Part shown: in pieces, positions 1 to 12,327 of the stretch | How the letters are laid out: every line of letters begins with the position of its first letter | How positions within the stretch are numbered: position 1 is the first letter of the stretch | Source: Medicago truncatula | Lineage: Eukaryota > Streptophyta > Magnoliopsida > Fabales > Fabaceae | Assembly (NCBI RefSeq): GCF_003473485.1 | Contig: NC_053045.1 | Coordinates: 60,864,494-60,928,493 of the forward strand | DNA length: 64,000 nucleotides | Reading direction: 5' to 3' | Program-made: the position numbers and the translations under genes | Notes under the pieces: generated by a model | What the model saw: the letters and a program-made list of their open reading frames with translations, nothing else | Told to the model about the DNA's origin: nothing | The model's database searches: none

Positions 1-765
1 CCTACCCATCAACGAAAGGTGGATAGAGTTACCCATATTGAGTTCGCATCAATCAAAATCATTCATATGCCCGCTATATAAACTATATATATAATATAAA
101 GGTGGCATTTCACATGGGAAGGTATAAAACATTCCCACCATAGGAAAGTTTACTTTAGTGGTTAGATTAATTTGAGAACACAATCTTATCATACACTACT
201 AACACTAGATTTGTTTTTATACACCTTCCCCCACTCTTCTCTCTCCTTCCTCCCCACCACCAGTAACATCTAACTCACCACCGGATGTTTTCTTCTATTC
301 CGAGCAACAAAAAGGTTTGTGTCCTACTGTGTTTCTAACCAACTTAGAAGCAAATTGGTAATGGTTGTGTTAGCTAGCAAATGCTCATGTGAAAATTAAC
401 TATAATGAGTATCAAATAGCAACAAAAATAGAATCTCTAGTACTGTATTTCAACAAGTGTTCACTTCTAATACTCAATCTATACACCAACCCTTCAAACC
501 TTTTATATACAGTGATTAGTCATATCTCTCCTATAAAACACCAACACAGTACACAGAAGCACACATTGGACACGAGTGAGACCAACACATAAGCATGTAA
601 TAGTTTAACAAATTAAATGGGTCTCTTGATTTTTTAATCAAGAAGTATAAGATCAATTTTTACAGCTTATGGAATTTTTACGGGTTGTTTGATGTTGCTG
701 TGGTGGGGAGGAAGGAGAGAGAAGGGTGGTTGAAGGTGGAAAAAGAAATAATTTAGTGTTGGAAG

Positions 766-1560
766 CTCTGAAGCCCAATACTTCAAAATAGATGACGTAT
801 CGTATCCCCTGCGTATCCTGCACCGATATCTGCCTGATACTTCCCGATACGTATTCGGAGAGTATCCAAATATTAAATTTTATTTTTTTATAAAATAATT
901 ATCCGATACTTTCCGATACGTACCGGATACTTCTATTTGTTCCGATACGCACGGATAAATGTGTTTTTTTTTTCTTTTATAGTTAGTAGAGTTGTCTTTG
1001 GATGAACCAGATTTGAAAGCTGGTTTGTATCTTGTTGATGGAAATGGAGGAGAGGAGATTGAGACGATTAATGTTAACTAAAATAACTTAACTCTTGAGT
1101 ACTGATGTGTTCTTTTTTCGATATAGTGCTTCTTTTTTAGATCGATATAGTATAACACTAACAATGTTCTTTTTGAATATAGTATATCATTGATGATGCT
1201 CTTTTTGGTATATATTGTGTATGTAATTGACTAATCACCACTCTCTTAATCGTCAATATTATTTATATTTATGTTGATGTGCTACGAGCCTATGACTGAT
1301 TTCTTGTGTTTGTTAATATATTTGCATATTAAAAAAATTGTTATAATACGGCACCTAGTCTAGCATTCCTTGTGCTGGTTAGGATTCATTGTGATTTTAA
1401 TAAATTTCATTTTAGCTTCTTCAAAAAAAAATGGTTATAATTATATTGTACATTTAATTATATAATTTTTTTTATTAATGTATCTCAGCCGTATCGTATC
1501 TTGATTTTTGAAATTTTCCCATATCGGTACGGTATCGTATCTCGTATCCGGACTTCACAG
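766..1560. mobile_element. hAT-like TIR element nested in the Mutator-like element
   Basis: The insert is bounded by a perfect 8-bp direct repeat GTTGGAAG (758-765 and 1561-1568), the TSD length of hAT transposons. Its tips are short imperfect inverted repeats (CTCTGAAGCCC at the left; CTGTGAAGTCC at the right in reverse complement). The two subterminal regions are crowded with short GTATCG/CGATAC motifs in both orientations, as in transposase-binding subterminal repeats. No transposase ORF is present, so this is a deletion derivative. It contains a tiny LINE tail at 1348-1433. Confidence 0.65.
1348..1433 (+). mobile_element. very short 5'-truncated LINE 3' tail
   Basis: An 86-bp segment ending in an A-run carries the same 3' end motif (TTTCATTTTAGCTTCTTC then A's) as the longer LINE tails at 4605, 21021 and 42498. 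It is flanked by the direct repeat GTTATAAT (1340-1347 and 1434-1441). It looks like a retroposition product truncated almost to the tail. Confidence 0.6.
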
Positions 1561-1671
1561 GTTGGAAGTGTATGATAAAACTGTGTTCTTCAATTAATCT
1601 AATGGTTAAAGTTAACTTTCCATGATGGAAAAGGATTAACCTTTCCCATGTGAACAAACACCTAATATAAA

Positions 1672-3832
1672 CCGTAAAAGACAAATGAAATAGTTTTGAT
1701 TGGTGTCAACTGAATATATATAATTCTATTCATCTTTTGTTGATGGGTAATGTAGTTACCGCAAATAAAGAATACGTGGGTTCTTTCTACATTAATTAAT
1801 TGTAAGATTAATTAACATGCATGGATAATGGATTGGTCTCTGATCACGTGAAAGTCCAAGAGAGTGTCTTGTCTGTTTTTTATTTGAAATTAAGAAGCTA
1901 AGAGATTGGGATTGGCAGCATTGCACATGAATGTTGTCCCAGTTTCAGACACTTGTACAATAAATTAAGAGTTTGATAACAGATTATGCAAACACTAAGG
2001 TGGACATAATGCATCCACTGACAGCAGGAGCTAGCTAGCTCTGGCATACTTGGGGAACGCATCTCTTGTTGGTCTGTGGGTGTTTATGTGTCAATCAATC
2101 TTTTTTGTTTTTCACATAAATTGAGAATCAAGCTATGGATAAGCGGTGACTAAGAAATTGCCCTTGACGGGGAGAGATGGTGACATAGTGATTAGTGATT
2201 ACATTCTTTTTTTTACCATAAAATTTAAGGTTATCCTTTTTTTTTTTATTAGTCTGATTTAGGCCCAACGGAGGCTAGGTTATATACCTTCTTGACTGAC
2301 CTACTTCCATTCATACACGCAAAGATATCTTGATATCAAAATAAGATATGATGTGACATGGTTTAGTGAGATGTAGAATGAGTGAGTATACATGAGATGT
2401 TTATCCCTATTTATTAATAGTTTCAAACTTCGAATTGTACTAAGATTGAAATCTTATATAAAGAGTTTTTGTCCATTTGCCGGTGATGACTACTCTTTGT
2501 TGTGGGTCTAATCTTTATATTGTTTTCTCCTAGGTCTAATAATTGAATTTTAGGATAGGATGTCCTTACGACATCTCCAATGAGAGGTGTTTTACTTAAT
2601 AAGAACTCGACCTAACCCACATTGAAAAAAGAAAATAAATGGTGGCTAATAGGTATATGTGTAGACACTCTATCTCTTCTCTTTGACGAATGGTTCACTA
2701 TTAAAATAAGAATGAAAGTGTATAATTTGTGTGTCCCGAAAAAAGAATTTAATCAAAAAATTATATTTGAAAAGTAATGATGTAAAATTATTAGTGGGGT
2801 TTATTTAGTAAATATGGGGGGTGTCTCATGAGTTGAGAGCCTGGTGTAGAGAGAGGCTGGGTGATCAAGAAGGAGGACAAAAAGGTAGAGAAGGTCGATG
2901 AATCATCTTCAACGTCTAATCTCGATCTTCTTTTTTATCTTGATTTTTAAAGCTACCGTGAGTTGCTAAACTCTCTTTGTTAGAATTAGGTGTAATCTTT
3001 CACAAAACCATGTATCTCTTTTGATCGTGTTGTTGCATATATATTCTAGTTATTCATAAGTATCAATGGTTATCCTTGCTCTTAATGCTTGTTATCTTTT
3101 AGTGAATTAAACATGATTTTAAGATTTAAAATGATATGGGAAAATACTTGTTAGATCTTGATCTAGGATAATCATTTACAAACTGAAAGAATTTAGGTTT
3201 AATAGTCACACATAATGGTAAGAGAGAATTGTTGGTATATTTACTATTGCTTACGTTTGTGAACTTTTAAACAAATCAACCAACAATCTCTACTTAGTTT
3301 GTTGATCATGAGCTTGAATTATGTAAGGGTTTAGCCCTTTGTAATTGATGAATGTAGTGAAATACAAAACAATTGGATGAAATAACTTTGTATTGAATTC
3401 ATTGAAAACAAAATACAAGAGAAATCGATCGAATAGAATGTAAATTGACAACTTAATGAACTTAAAAAGATAGAAGAAGATTTAGTTCAAAGACCTAAAT
3501 CATTACTCTCAGAGAGTACCAAAGAGAGAAGGAGACTTTTCTTCAATTTTCTTCATGCATTTGCTTCCAATCATTGATCCCTTTTATAAAAGGTTAAGAG
3601 AATATTTTCTTGTTGGTTTTATTCCCTTAATTATTGGATCAAATGACACATGTCCCATGTGCTATTTTGGATCATAGTAACAAATTATCTTAATTGTTGA
3701 ACGGGCGAAATATCACTCAAGCTCATATGAATACGATAAATAAATACTTATCTTTGATAACTTCATCAAAATTACGTTGTTATTGGGAATTTATGTCTAG
3801 ATGAGTGTAGGACTTTATTACTGACAATTTCT
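1672..3832. other. gene-less AT-rich intergenic stretch
   Basis: No reading frame with recognisable protein features is present. The sequence is AT-rich with short homopolymer runs. I see no paired inverted ends or target-site duplications here. The right edge runs into a LINE remnant whose 5' boundary is not clear. Confidence 0.5.
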
Positions 3833-4605
3833 TTGCAGGAGAATATTAATGATGTTTGGACGTGGATCCCTGACCCTTCTACAGGTTATACAGTTAGAGG
3901 GGCGTACCGTACTCTTACTGATGGTGCGCTACTCAACCATGATGTGACTTGGATCCCGGACGACATTCTGTGGAGGAAGGACATCCCGCTTAAGGTATCA
4001 ATCTTCCTGTGGCGGCTGTTTCGGAATAGGTTGCCTACAAAGGCTAATTTATTTCGTCGGGGGATTATATCTATTGATCAACAATTGTGTGTTGGTGGGT
4101 GTGGAGTGCAGGAGACTGATGTCCACATGTTTTTAAATTGTGGTACTTTTGGAAATATTTGGCAAATGGTTCAGAGATAGTTAGGAGTTTACACAGCTAT
4201 GCCGACAACTTTAACAGAGCATTTCTTTCAATTTAGTACAACTTCAGGTTATGCAAAAGGGAGGAAGAATGTCATGTTCTTGATTTGGTTTGCGACATCT
4301 TGGGTCCTCTGGAAGGAAAGAAACAGCAGAATTTTCCGTCGCGAAGAGAACACTACTCTTAAGCTTCTGAAAATTAAATATTAAAATTCTTTCTTTCTGG
4401 TGGCATATGGCAAAATTTACATCTTTCTCTTATCAGTTTCATGATTGGTGCCAAAACCCTATGTTATGCTTGGGTGGTGCTTAATTTTTGTTTTCCTCTT
4501 GTTTGCACTCTCGTTGTAATCTTTGAGCTTTCCTTTTTGACATACCTTATGCTGGAAGGGTAGCTGCTTGTTAATATAATTCATTTTGATTTCTTAAAAA
4601 AAAAA
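3833..4605 (+). pseudogene. LINE retrotransposon 3' end (reverse transcriptase zinc-binding region), broken
   Basis: The translated stretch reads as the zinc-binding domain at the C-terminus of plant LINE reverse transcriptases: WIPDPSTGYTVRGAYRTL, then ILWRKDIPLKVSIFLWRLF, NRLPTKANLFRRGII and a C-x3-C cluster (CVGGCG). After an in-frame TAG at 4178-4180 the same frame continues through FLIWFATSWVLWKERNSRIF, a typical continuation of these proteins, to a stop at 4382-4384. An untranslated tail and an A-run (4596-4605) follow. The upstream endonuclease and polymerase parts are missing, so this is a 5'-truncated, dead copy. I could not find a convincing target-site duplication. Confidence 0.85.
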
Positions 4606-6431
4606 TGTTATATAAAGCAAATGCATTCTTGCGAATTCATCCCGACCTTTATTCCAACAAGCCACTTTTTTTTTTTTACTTCCATCTTTTAGCAACACTT
4701 CTCATGTATTCCATCCATGTGCAATTTTTTATCAATTAGTTTTATATCCGTGATGATTTCGGGATGATTCATTCGATGTATTTAGCAAAACTTTCTATAC
4801 GTAATCTTTATTTGTATTTTAATCCCTCTTGCACCTAAATCTTTTGTTTAGCATTCTTGTTAGATAATTCTTCTTAATTCTTCTCCAATACATGCATAAA
4901 ACATGGTTGATCATTGGGAAATTAGAGGATAATTCTTCTTATTATGCAAAAGCAATGCCAAACCAATTGAACACATCATTATCAACAATACAATCAACAT
5001 TCTCTTAAACCCGATAGAATTTTAAAATAAGAGGATATTTTGATTCAGTGTATGCAAGTATTCATTTTCAACCATAAAAGAAATGACAGTTCAATTCATA
5101 ATATTGAATTTTAAAATGGACAAATAGTAAAAAAAAATGACTGATCAGCATAAACATAATCAATGTTCAAAACCAATCCCAAGGAGCATGAGTCATGACT
5201 ATTGTAGCACAAGTGAAAGGGCGTCAGAGAAAATCATGAATTAGAAAAATTTATTGTTGAGGGAAAAGAGAGGAATGAAGAAGAAAGATGAGATATTAGG
5301 AAAGGAAAAATTTGTAGAGAAAGAAGAGGAAAAAAATAAATAGAGGGTAAACGAGAACAAGGTAGAGATTGTTAGTTATAGATTTCATTATTGTCTTTTT
5401 CACCAAAATTCACTTGGAGAGAAATGGAGACCACTTTACCTATGTCTCAAATTCATTGAATTCCTCTTGAACAAAATAAAGAAGAAGATATATGCCACCT
5501 TGACAATTGATGTTAAAGAAACACTTATTGTGAGAAAAATTCTTGATGCTATTTTTCTAGAGAAATAGCATTTTCCTATTGTGAGACAGCCACATTTTCT
5601 ATCTATTTCCCTTTTATTTCTACAATTCTTTATGTCACTATTATTGTATGATCGTATGGTTTTCATGTGTTTTGTAAGTGTTTGCAATTTTCCTTGTCTC
5701 TGCAAAATAAGAATCTCAATTTTGAAATCGCTAAACGAAGCAAATTTTGTCCACATGTAATGGTTTTCATAACATTATATACTATCCATTTTTAGACCAA
5801 GTGTTGCAAGTTAGCCTGCAGGAAAGTTTTCCAACCCTAAAAATCCTTTACATACCAAAAAGTGCATGGATTGTGGACAGTCCATTCTTCTATAGGGGGA
5901 TGGGGTGCCATTATCAGTGATTATTTATACATTCTATCTAAAAAAGCAAAAGACTCCAAGTTTTTCCTATGTCACCATTTGGTGGTGACGGATTTTAGGC
6001 CACAAAACAGCAGGGCCACATAGATATACTATGCCATAATTTTCAACAAGACAAAGGCATGAAGTTACTGTCAAGAAAAGGCATGAAGCTTATTTACAGC
6101 AGAGCCAAAGCATGATAATTATACCAATATCTAATCATAGATTCTATCAACCTTTCCACCAAAAAATATTCTTTCAATCCATGAAGTGAAATGTGATTCC
6201 AAAATTTCAAAAACCACAACCTTAGTATAAAAAGAAACCCATAACCACATTTTTTTTCTTGTTAACAAAATAACTAAAGTTCAGTCCTTAGGGGATATCT
6301 GATAAAATTGGAACAATGCAGAGAAAATAGCTAAAGTTCAACCTAGCCAATCCCAAAAAAAGAAAAGAAAAAGAAAAGTGCATGCAACCCGGCTAATGAA
6401 ACAAGTACATTAGGAAACATATAAATTTTCC
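4606..6431. other. intergenic stretch, including the 3' region of the LRR gene
   Basis: I see no protein gene. The region is AT-rich. The part next to 6432 should contain the 3' untranslated region of the minus-strand LRR gene. No clear transposon ends or RNA gene were seen. Confidence 0.45.
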
Positions 6432-9420
6432 TCAGTTGCTGAAGTAATTACGAGGGGAGAAGAGGCGACGAGGTGAAAACATCCCCATATGACGGGGAGA
6501 AGCAAGTCCATCGATTGAACGATTATACTCGGGGAGGATGAAAGCCTCATGTTCTTCACGAGCTCCACTTCTAACATTGAATGTTCCATACTTGACCAAC
6601 CTTCCAACCCAAGACTTCTTCTTTGTTGGGCTTTGATGACCAGCATTCATCTTGTTGCACAAGTACTCCTTCACTATATGCAATCCCCTCTCTACGACTT
6701 CTGGTGGTGGTGAAGTGAGAGGGTTCCCTTCCACACTCAACTTTTGAAGCTTGTTAAGACAACCAATGGAATCAGGCAAGGACCTGATCTTATTGTAGCT
6801 AACATCAAGTTCAGTGAGGGACAAGAGAAGTCCTACTGAGTATGGAATAGAAGTCAAATACTGAAAGTTCTGACTCACATTTAGGATTTCAAGGTTGATG
6901 AGATTCTCAAGATCCTCCGGAAGAGACCTAAGACAGTTCAGTCTTGCGTCTAAAACCTTTAGAGATGTGAGGTGAGATGTGGAGCGTGGAAGGAAGATCA
7001 GCTTGTTAGAGTTGACTGATAATTTTTTTAGGTTTATTAGCTCATACCCTATTGTGTCTGGTAGTTGGCTCAACTTGTTGAAATTTAGATTCAAATCTTC
7101 TAAGGCTCTGTGGAGTCAAATTTCATGGAATACACATGTTAATTAAAATCATAATAATTTTAAAACTAAAATTATTCGTGGAGTCTAGAAATTATTATTA
7201 TTTTTGGTAGAAAGGAGAGTCTCAAGTTCTTAAAATATAAATAATTTTGAAACAAAATCAAAATTAAAAAAATGTAAAGAAAAGACAGGTGGGAGTCTCA
7301 CTTTCTATTTTTTTTAGCTTAAGTAGACTTCTAGTTTTCCTATTATTCTCAATTTTCTAAATTTTCAATTTTGATCTTCTAATTTTTCAAAATATACAAT
7401 TTTGATCTTTTCGCCAATTTTCACAACCAATATTTTACTTAGGTGGCCGTTAAGTGCAAGCATGGCAAAGACAAGTGTTTGTTTACTTACATGTCATATC
7501 TACGTGTTCTTGCCATGTTAATATTTAAAACCCACCTCGTAATTTTCGTTAAATTAATGTTGGATGACAAAATTGACAAAGGATCAAAATTGCATAATAG
7601 AATCAAAGTTACATATTTAAAATATGGGACAAAATCTTGAATGAAAAAAAATAGTGGAATCAAAAGTGTATTTAATTCGATGACGAGTCGCAGAATCAAA
7701 GTTATACTCCATTTGTGCCCTAGTATAAGAACCCCTTACAATTTTCATCGATATTGAGACATATGGTTGAGGCAAACAAATTTTTATTTTATTGCAAATT
7801 ATATTTATAGGGTGACAACTAGGGTACCATGGAAGAATGGTGGGTAATTTACCTCAACCAATACGCATTAGTCACATAAGCACATTTTTAAGTGGTATTC
7901 ATGAACTATCTTGACCCCACCAACAAATTGCTCATTTTCATTGGTTGGTGGGATACCTCTATAAAAAAAAAAAAAAAAAAAAAAAAAAGTCAAAGGTTAC
8001 TAGTATGATCATATGACATAAGACAAAATGGAGCCTACAAAATTATTATTACTCCTTCACCCCTATCATTCAATTTCATTTCAATATTTGCTTAAAAAAA
8101 AAAAAATCATTTCAATATAAATTAATAAAAGTATACATATGGAACACATGTATTGAATGAAATTTTAATATATCTGACAATGAATATGCTTCTTACGAGA
8201 ATATCCCATCTTTCTTGTTACGTCACCATACAAATAAGAATTTAATTTGTGTACATTTTCTTGACAGTTACACGATCAGTATAAAAACAGGTTTAATACA
8301 TCATTATTAATATGAAATTGACACGTCTTGTGATCAATAAAAAGGAAAAACAGGTTTAGATTGTAATTATTTGAAAACTAAATCCAAAGTACTTACCTTA
8401 AAAAAAAAAAAAATCCAAAGTACTTTAATAACCAAATATGTTTACAAACAGACCGGTATAAGATTTTTCTTTTGCTCTTAAAAAACAGACCAGTTAATTT
8501 TGATCAAGAACTATATCTTTAAAATCTTGTCACCAAAGAGAAAAAAGAAAACTTTAAAATCATTCCCACGTCATACAAATAAACCTATTTAATATTTTTT
8601 TATGACTTGTTAAGCTTTCGAATCTGATCATGATGTGGGATTTACTGATTTTATAGTCATATCATAGTGTCACCAAAAACAAAAATAGAGAACATTAAAA
8701 TGGATGCTGAAACTGTGTTGCTTACAAGCTAGAGGTGATGACAGTGCAAATATAACAATTTAATTTTAACACTAAAATAAAAGAGAAAAGGTGAATATAT
8801 TATTACATAACCTGCAATTCTCAATTGTTTTGGGAAGGGTATGAATGAGGTTGCCGGAGACATTCAAAAGCTTGAGCCTAGAGAGGCAACCAATGGAGTT
8901 TGGGAGAGACCTAAGCTGGTTTGAGTGCACGTCCAACACTACCATGTTCAGCAGTCTTGCTGTTAACGACTCCGGAATATTCTGTCACAGAGAGAGAATA
9001 TTACTCCAAAATATATATATTATGTACGCAAACAAATTGTTAGTGGTTTTGCATGTATTTTATTCTGGGAAAAGTAGCTTTAACAACTTATATAGACATG
9101 ATTAAATTCAAATATATAGTGTATAATAATCCAATGAATGTGATAGATTGAATTTATACAACGGAAATGCACAACAATTAGATTACTCATATTTTAAGGG
9201 AAACAAAATAAAGAAGAGTATATATATAAATCACCTGAAGATTGTTGTTGGAGAGATCCAACTTACAAATGGTAGCTAAATTAAGAGAAGGATTGGGAAG
9301 AGACTCCAATGACATGCCACTCAAATCAACTATTTCAAGCCTCTCTTCCTCTTCTATCGAATTGTTATATTTGTTCCTCACCGGTGTCTGCTGTAACCGT
9401 TGCTGCTGTTCGTACATCAT
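6432..9420 (-). CDS. PIRL: plant intracellular Ras-group-related leucine-rich repeat protein (PIRL6/7/8-like)
   Basis: Three coding exons on the minus strand join in frame: 9420-9235, 8981-8812 and 7107-6432. Both introns have GT-AG ends (253 bp and about 1.7 kb). The product is 343 residues and starts [11 protein letters not shown]. After a charged N-terminus come about ten leucine-rich repeats of the 23-residue Ras-group type, such as [30 protein letters not shown] and [20 protein letters not shown] tail rich in SPR motifs ([19 protein letters not shown]) is characteristic of the PIRL6-8 group. There is no signal peptide, membrane segment, kinase or NB-ARC domain, so it is an intracellular LRR protein. 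PIRL proteins resemble animal Ras-binding LRR proteins such as SHOC2, and some act in pollen and embryo-sac development. The biochemical partner here is unknown. The family call is firm; the exact member is not. Confidence 0.9.
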
Positions 9421-10877
9421 TTTATATTGCTAGGTAATGTATTGTATTGTATAGTATATGATATGATATTATATGATTGCTACCTTTTTTCTTTCACTCA
9501 ATGTGAAGCTTGCTTGATTGATATAATAGAAATTAGAAGCAAAGGAGATTGATGATGATGATCAGAAAGAAATTAGGGGATGGATCGATGGATGAGAGAA
9601 AAGAAAGAGAGTTTGTTTAGTTTTATAGAGACAAAGTGAAAGAAGTGTACGGATGAGAGAAGTGGAAGGGCCACTTGTTGTGTTGTGTATGTGATGTGTC
9701 ATACAAAGTACAAGAACCGTATACTTTGGGGTTGCGTGCCCATGTTCACCGCTTAATATTTTGATTAAGTCAACACTAACAATAATTTCATTCCCAACAA
9801 ACATATTACTATATGTTTTTCTAAATAATTTAATCGACAATGTTACACACTTTTTTTCGTGAAGAAATAATTATGATTTTTGTCGTGGTTTAAAAATTAA
9901 AAATAACCCACTTTTTATTTTTTAAAATTATTGTTTTATTATTTTATTCGGGAAACATATATATAACACAAGATATGTTCTGTCCAAACAAAAGTTATAC
10001 AAAGATATAGTTATCTTGATTAGGTTGACTTAAAAAATCCTCTTGCTATAATCATCATTCCCGGCTACCTTTAAATCACGGGCAGCTTATGCTGCTATAG
10101 GGTCAAGATGTTTGGATATTTCGTGATAATATGAATCAAATCCAACTTGATATATTCTTTTATTCTCTACGTATATAATAATATCATTTGCTGAGTTATT
10201 CAACTTGACAAAAAAATAAAACGAATAGCAATTTAAAATTCACTGTTTACACGCGGTACACATATATTTTTGCGGTCTTATCAAAAGTGATCGTCCCACT
10301 CCAAACAAAGTTTAACGACTCTTCTTGAAATTATATAGTATACTTTTAAGATCATGTGTTTATCTAAGGAATTAATTTTTTAAGTTACTTTCATAATAAG
10401 GATTAATGTTAAGTTGCATTTCACCCAAAAAAAAAAAAAAAAGGTCAAGTTGTGTCTCGGTAGTGCCTTAATTTTTATTTTTTTAAAGGAGGACAACGCC
10501 TTAATTTCAAAATCCTCTCTTTGCATAATATGGGTATATTAACAAAACCAAAAGTGCCTTCTCAGCACAAGGTGTACTAAGAAGACTTGTCCAACATTAA
10601 AATCTGTCAAACAAAATAAAACAAAACAAAGGTCAGCCAATACCCAAGCAATGCAACGGGTCCGACCACCATCTCCAACTACCAAACACAAAAGTGGCAT
10701 TATTAGCTTTCAGCCACCAATAGAAATGTGATGTTCGATTTCTAATCTAGTTGCGATATTCAACTAATTCTTATTAAAAGATCTAGTTTCAATTAATTAT
10801 AAATTCAATCGATGATTTGAAGGTTAACGTTACATATCCAGACACACAAGTATTCTTGTTACTTTGTTTTATTATAT

Positions 10878-11035
10878 ATATTTTTTTTGTCAAGTAGCCT
10901 AGTGGCTAGAGCTCACACAATTTAATTGTGGAGAAGTGAAGTGTCCGGGGTTCGAACCCCGGCTCCTGCATATAATATGCAATATTTGGCCGATTCAAAA
11001 AAAATATCCCTATCAACTGAGCTAAACTCATGAGA
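10878..11035 (-). mobile_element. tRNA-derived SINE
   Basis: Read on the minus strand it begins with a tRNA-like A box (GAGTTTAGCTCAGTTGATAG) and has a B box (GGGTTCGAACCCC). It ends in an A-run, seen as T's at 10880-10888 on the plus strand. An 18-bp direct repeat TACTTTGTTTTATTATAT flanks it (10860-10877 and 11036-11053). It is closely related to the copies at 36698-36833 and 22704-22814. The body is too diverged from a cloverleaf, and continues too far past the B box, to be a working tRNA gene. Confidence 0.85.
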
Positions 11036-11865
11036 TACTTTGTTTTATTATATTATTTATGAGTATTTTGTCGTTGTATGTTATTAATTTTAATGCTCTC
11101 AAGCTTGTTCCCAAATTCAATTTTGTATTTTTAACAATGTTGAAAGTGTACCCAATTTATTCGTTTTTATAAAAAAAATTATGTAAACTTTAAAAAAAAA
11201 AAAAAAAAAAAAGGGATTTTGATAATTAAATAATATTTCGATCTTCGAAGTCTTCTAAGAAAATAATAGATATTTGTAATTAATTATTCCCGGCCGTAAT
11301 ATAGATGAAAAGGACAACCTTAACTAATTAGGAGGGTCTTGTCCTCATTTTTTCTTCTAGGTAATAGTCTTGTCATGATCATCTCGAATTCTCTCCTTTT
11401 TTTTAAAAAGGGTCTCTAATTCTCTATGTTTCCCAATATATTGATATTTTTATTGAAATGTTTTAAGTTATTTTCAGATTGTGAAAAAAATTTAAAAGGG
11501 TTATGTAGATGATCTTATTGTTAAAAACTCAAAATGCATTGGCTCTATTTATAATTTTTATAAGATGTAGAATCTAATAAATTTTTAATGGTGAGATCAT
11601 TCACATACCGCTTTAAAAAAATATATTTACAATTGAGAAGATCCAATTCAATAATAACTTAAAGCATTTGAATATAAATATGTTTTTTTTTTGGTTACAT
11701 TTGAATATAAATATGTGAAAGGTGTAACATAACTCAAATGACAATAACAAAGAAAAAATATTAAATAAAAAAAAAATTGTCAAAAAAAAAATTTGTTGTT
11801 AAAAAAAAAACTAGGATATATAAACACTCTTGTTAATAAATAAATTGATCTATTGTCTAATAAAT

Positions 11866-11964
11866 TTAACTCGAAATTTGATTTTAAAATTTAGAATTTT
11901 CTGCACTCATAAAATTTAACTCAAAATTTGATGTTACAATTTAGAATTTTCTACACTCCTAAGT
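11866..11964. repeat. imperfect tandem duplication of about 50 bp
   Basis: Two adjacent copies of a unit running from AAATTTAACTC to AGAATTTTCT and CACTC occur side by side with a few substitutions. It is non-coding and lies in AT-rich intergenic DNA. Confidence 0.7.
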
Positions 11965-12053
11965 AAGGTCCCCCACTTAGATATATATATACGTTTTTCA
12001 AATCACAACTGAATATTTCACTTTGAAGAAATTTAATATTGTTTAAAATTATC

Positions 12054-12327
12054 CTTCCTCCGTTTCAAAATGAGTGTCACTTTAGTTAAAAAAAATTGTT
12101 TTAAAATGAATGTCACTTTACATTTCCAATACAACTTTAATTTTTTTTCTTCCAACTTTACCCTCCCCAACTTTTCTCTCACACAATTTTCAATGCAACT
12201 TTAATTTTGTCTTTTCCTTATAAAGTAAGGGCAGTTTAGTAAAAGTGTTATATCCAATGATTATTTCATTCCATTTTTTAATCTATGTGTCAAAGCCTAA
12301 AACGTCACTCATTTTAAAACGAGGGAG
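12054..12327. mobile_element. Stowaway/Tourist-type MITE
   Basis: The left end reads CCTCCGTTTCAAAATGAGTG and the right end in reverse complement reads CTCCCTCGTTTTAAAATGAG, giving TIRs of about 25 bp. It is about 270 bp long with no coding capacity. CTCC(A/C)TCCG tips of this kind are common in legume and grass MITEs and recur at 51790-52062 and 63670-63950. Confidence 0.75.

Larger units (their letters stand above)
101..1662. mobile_element. Mutator-like TIR element (non-autonomous), interrupted by a hAT-like insertion
   Basis: The ends are inverted: the left end starts GGTGGCATTTCACATGGGAA and the right end, read in reverse complement, starts GGTGTTTGTTCACATGGGAA. The element is flanked by the 9-bp direct repeat TAATATAAA (92-100 and 1663-1671), the TSD length typical of Mutator-like elements. 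No transposase is visible. It is related to the elements at 28275-29204 and 37295-38239, which share the GGTG tip, the CATGGGAAA block and an internal segment around 'agattaatttgagaacacaat'. A second element occupies 766-1560, so the original was about 760 bp. Confidence 0.8.

Noticed and set aside
10880..11035. tRNA genes at SINE positions (also 21483, 22704, 36698, 51596)
   Set aside because: A and B boxes are present, but the segments do not form cloverleaf-sized units. They have A-tails and are flanked by target-site duplications, so they are SINEs.
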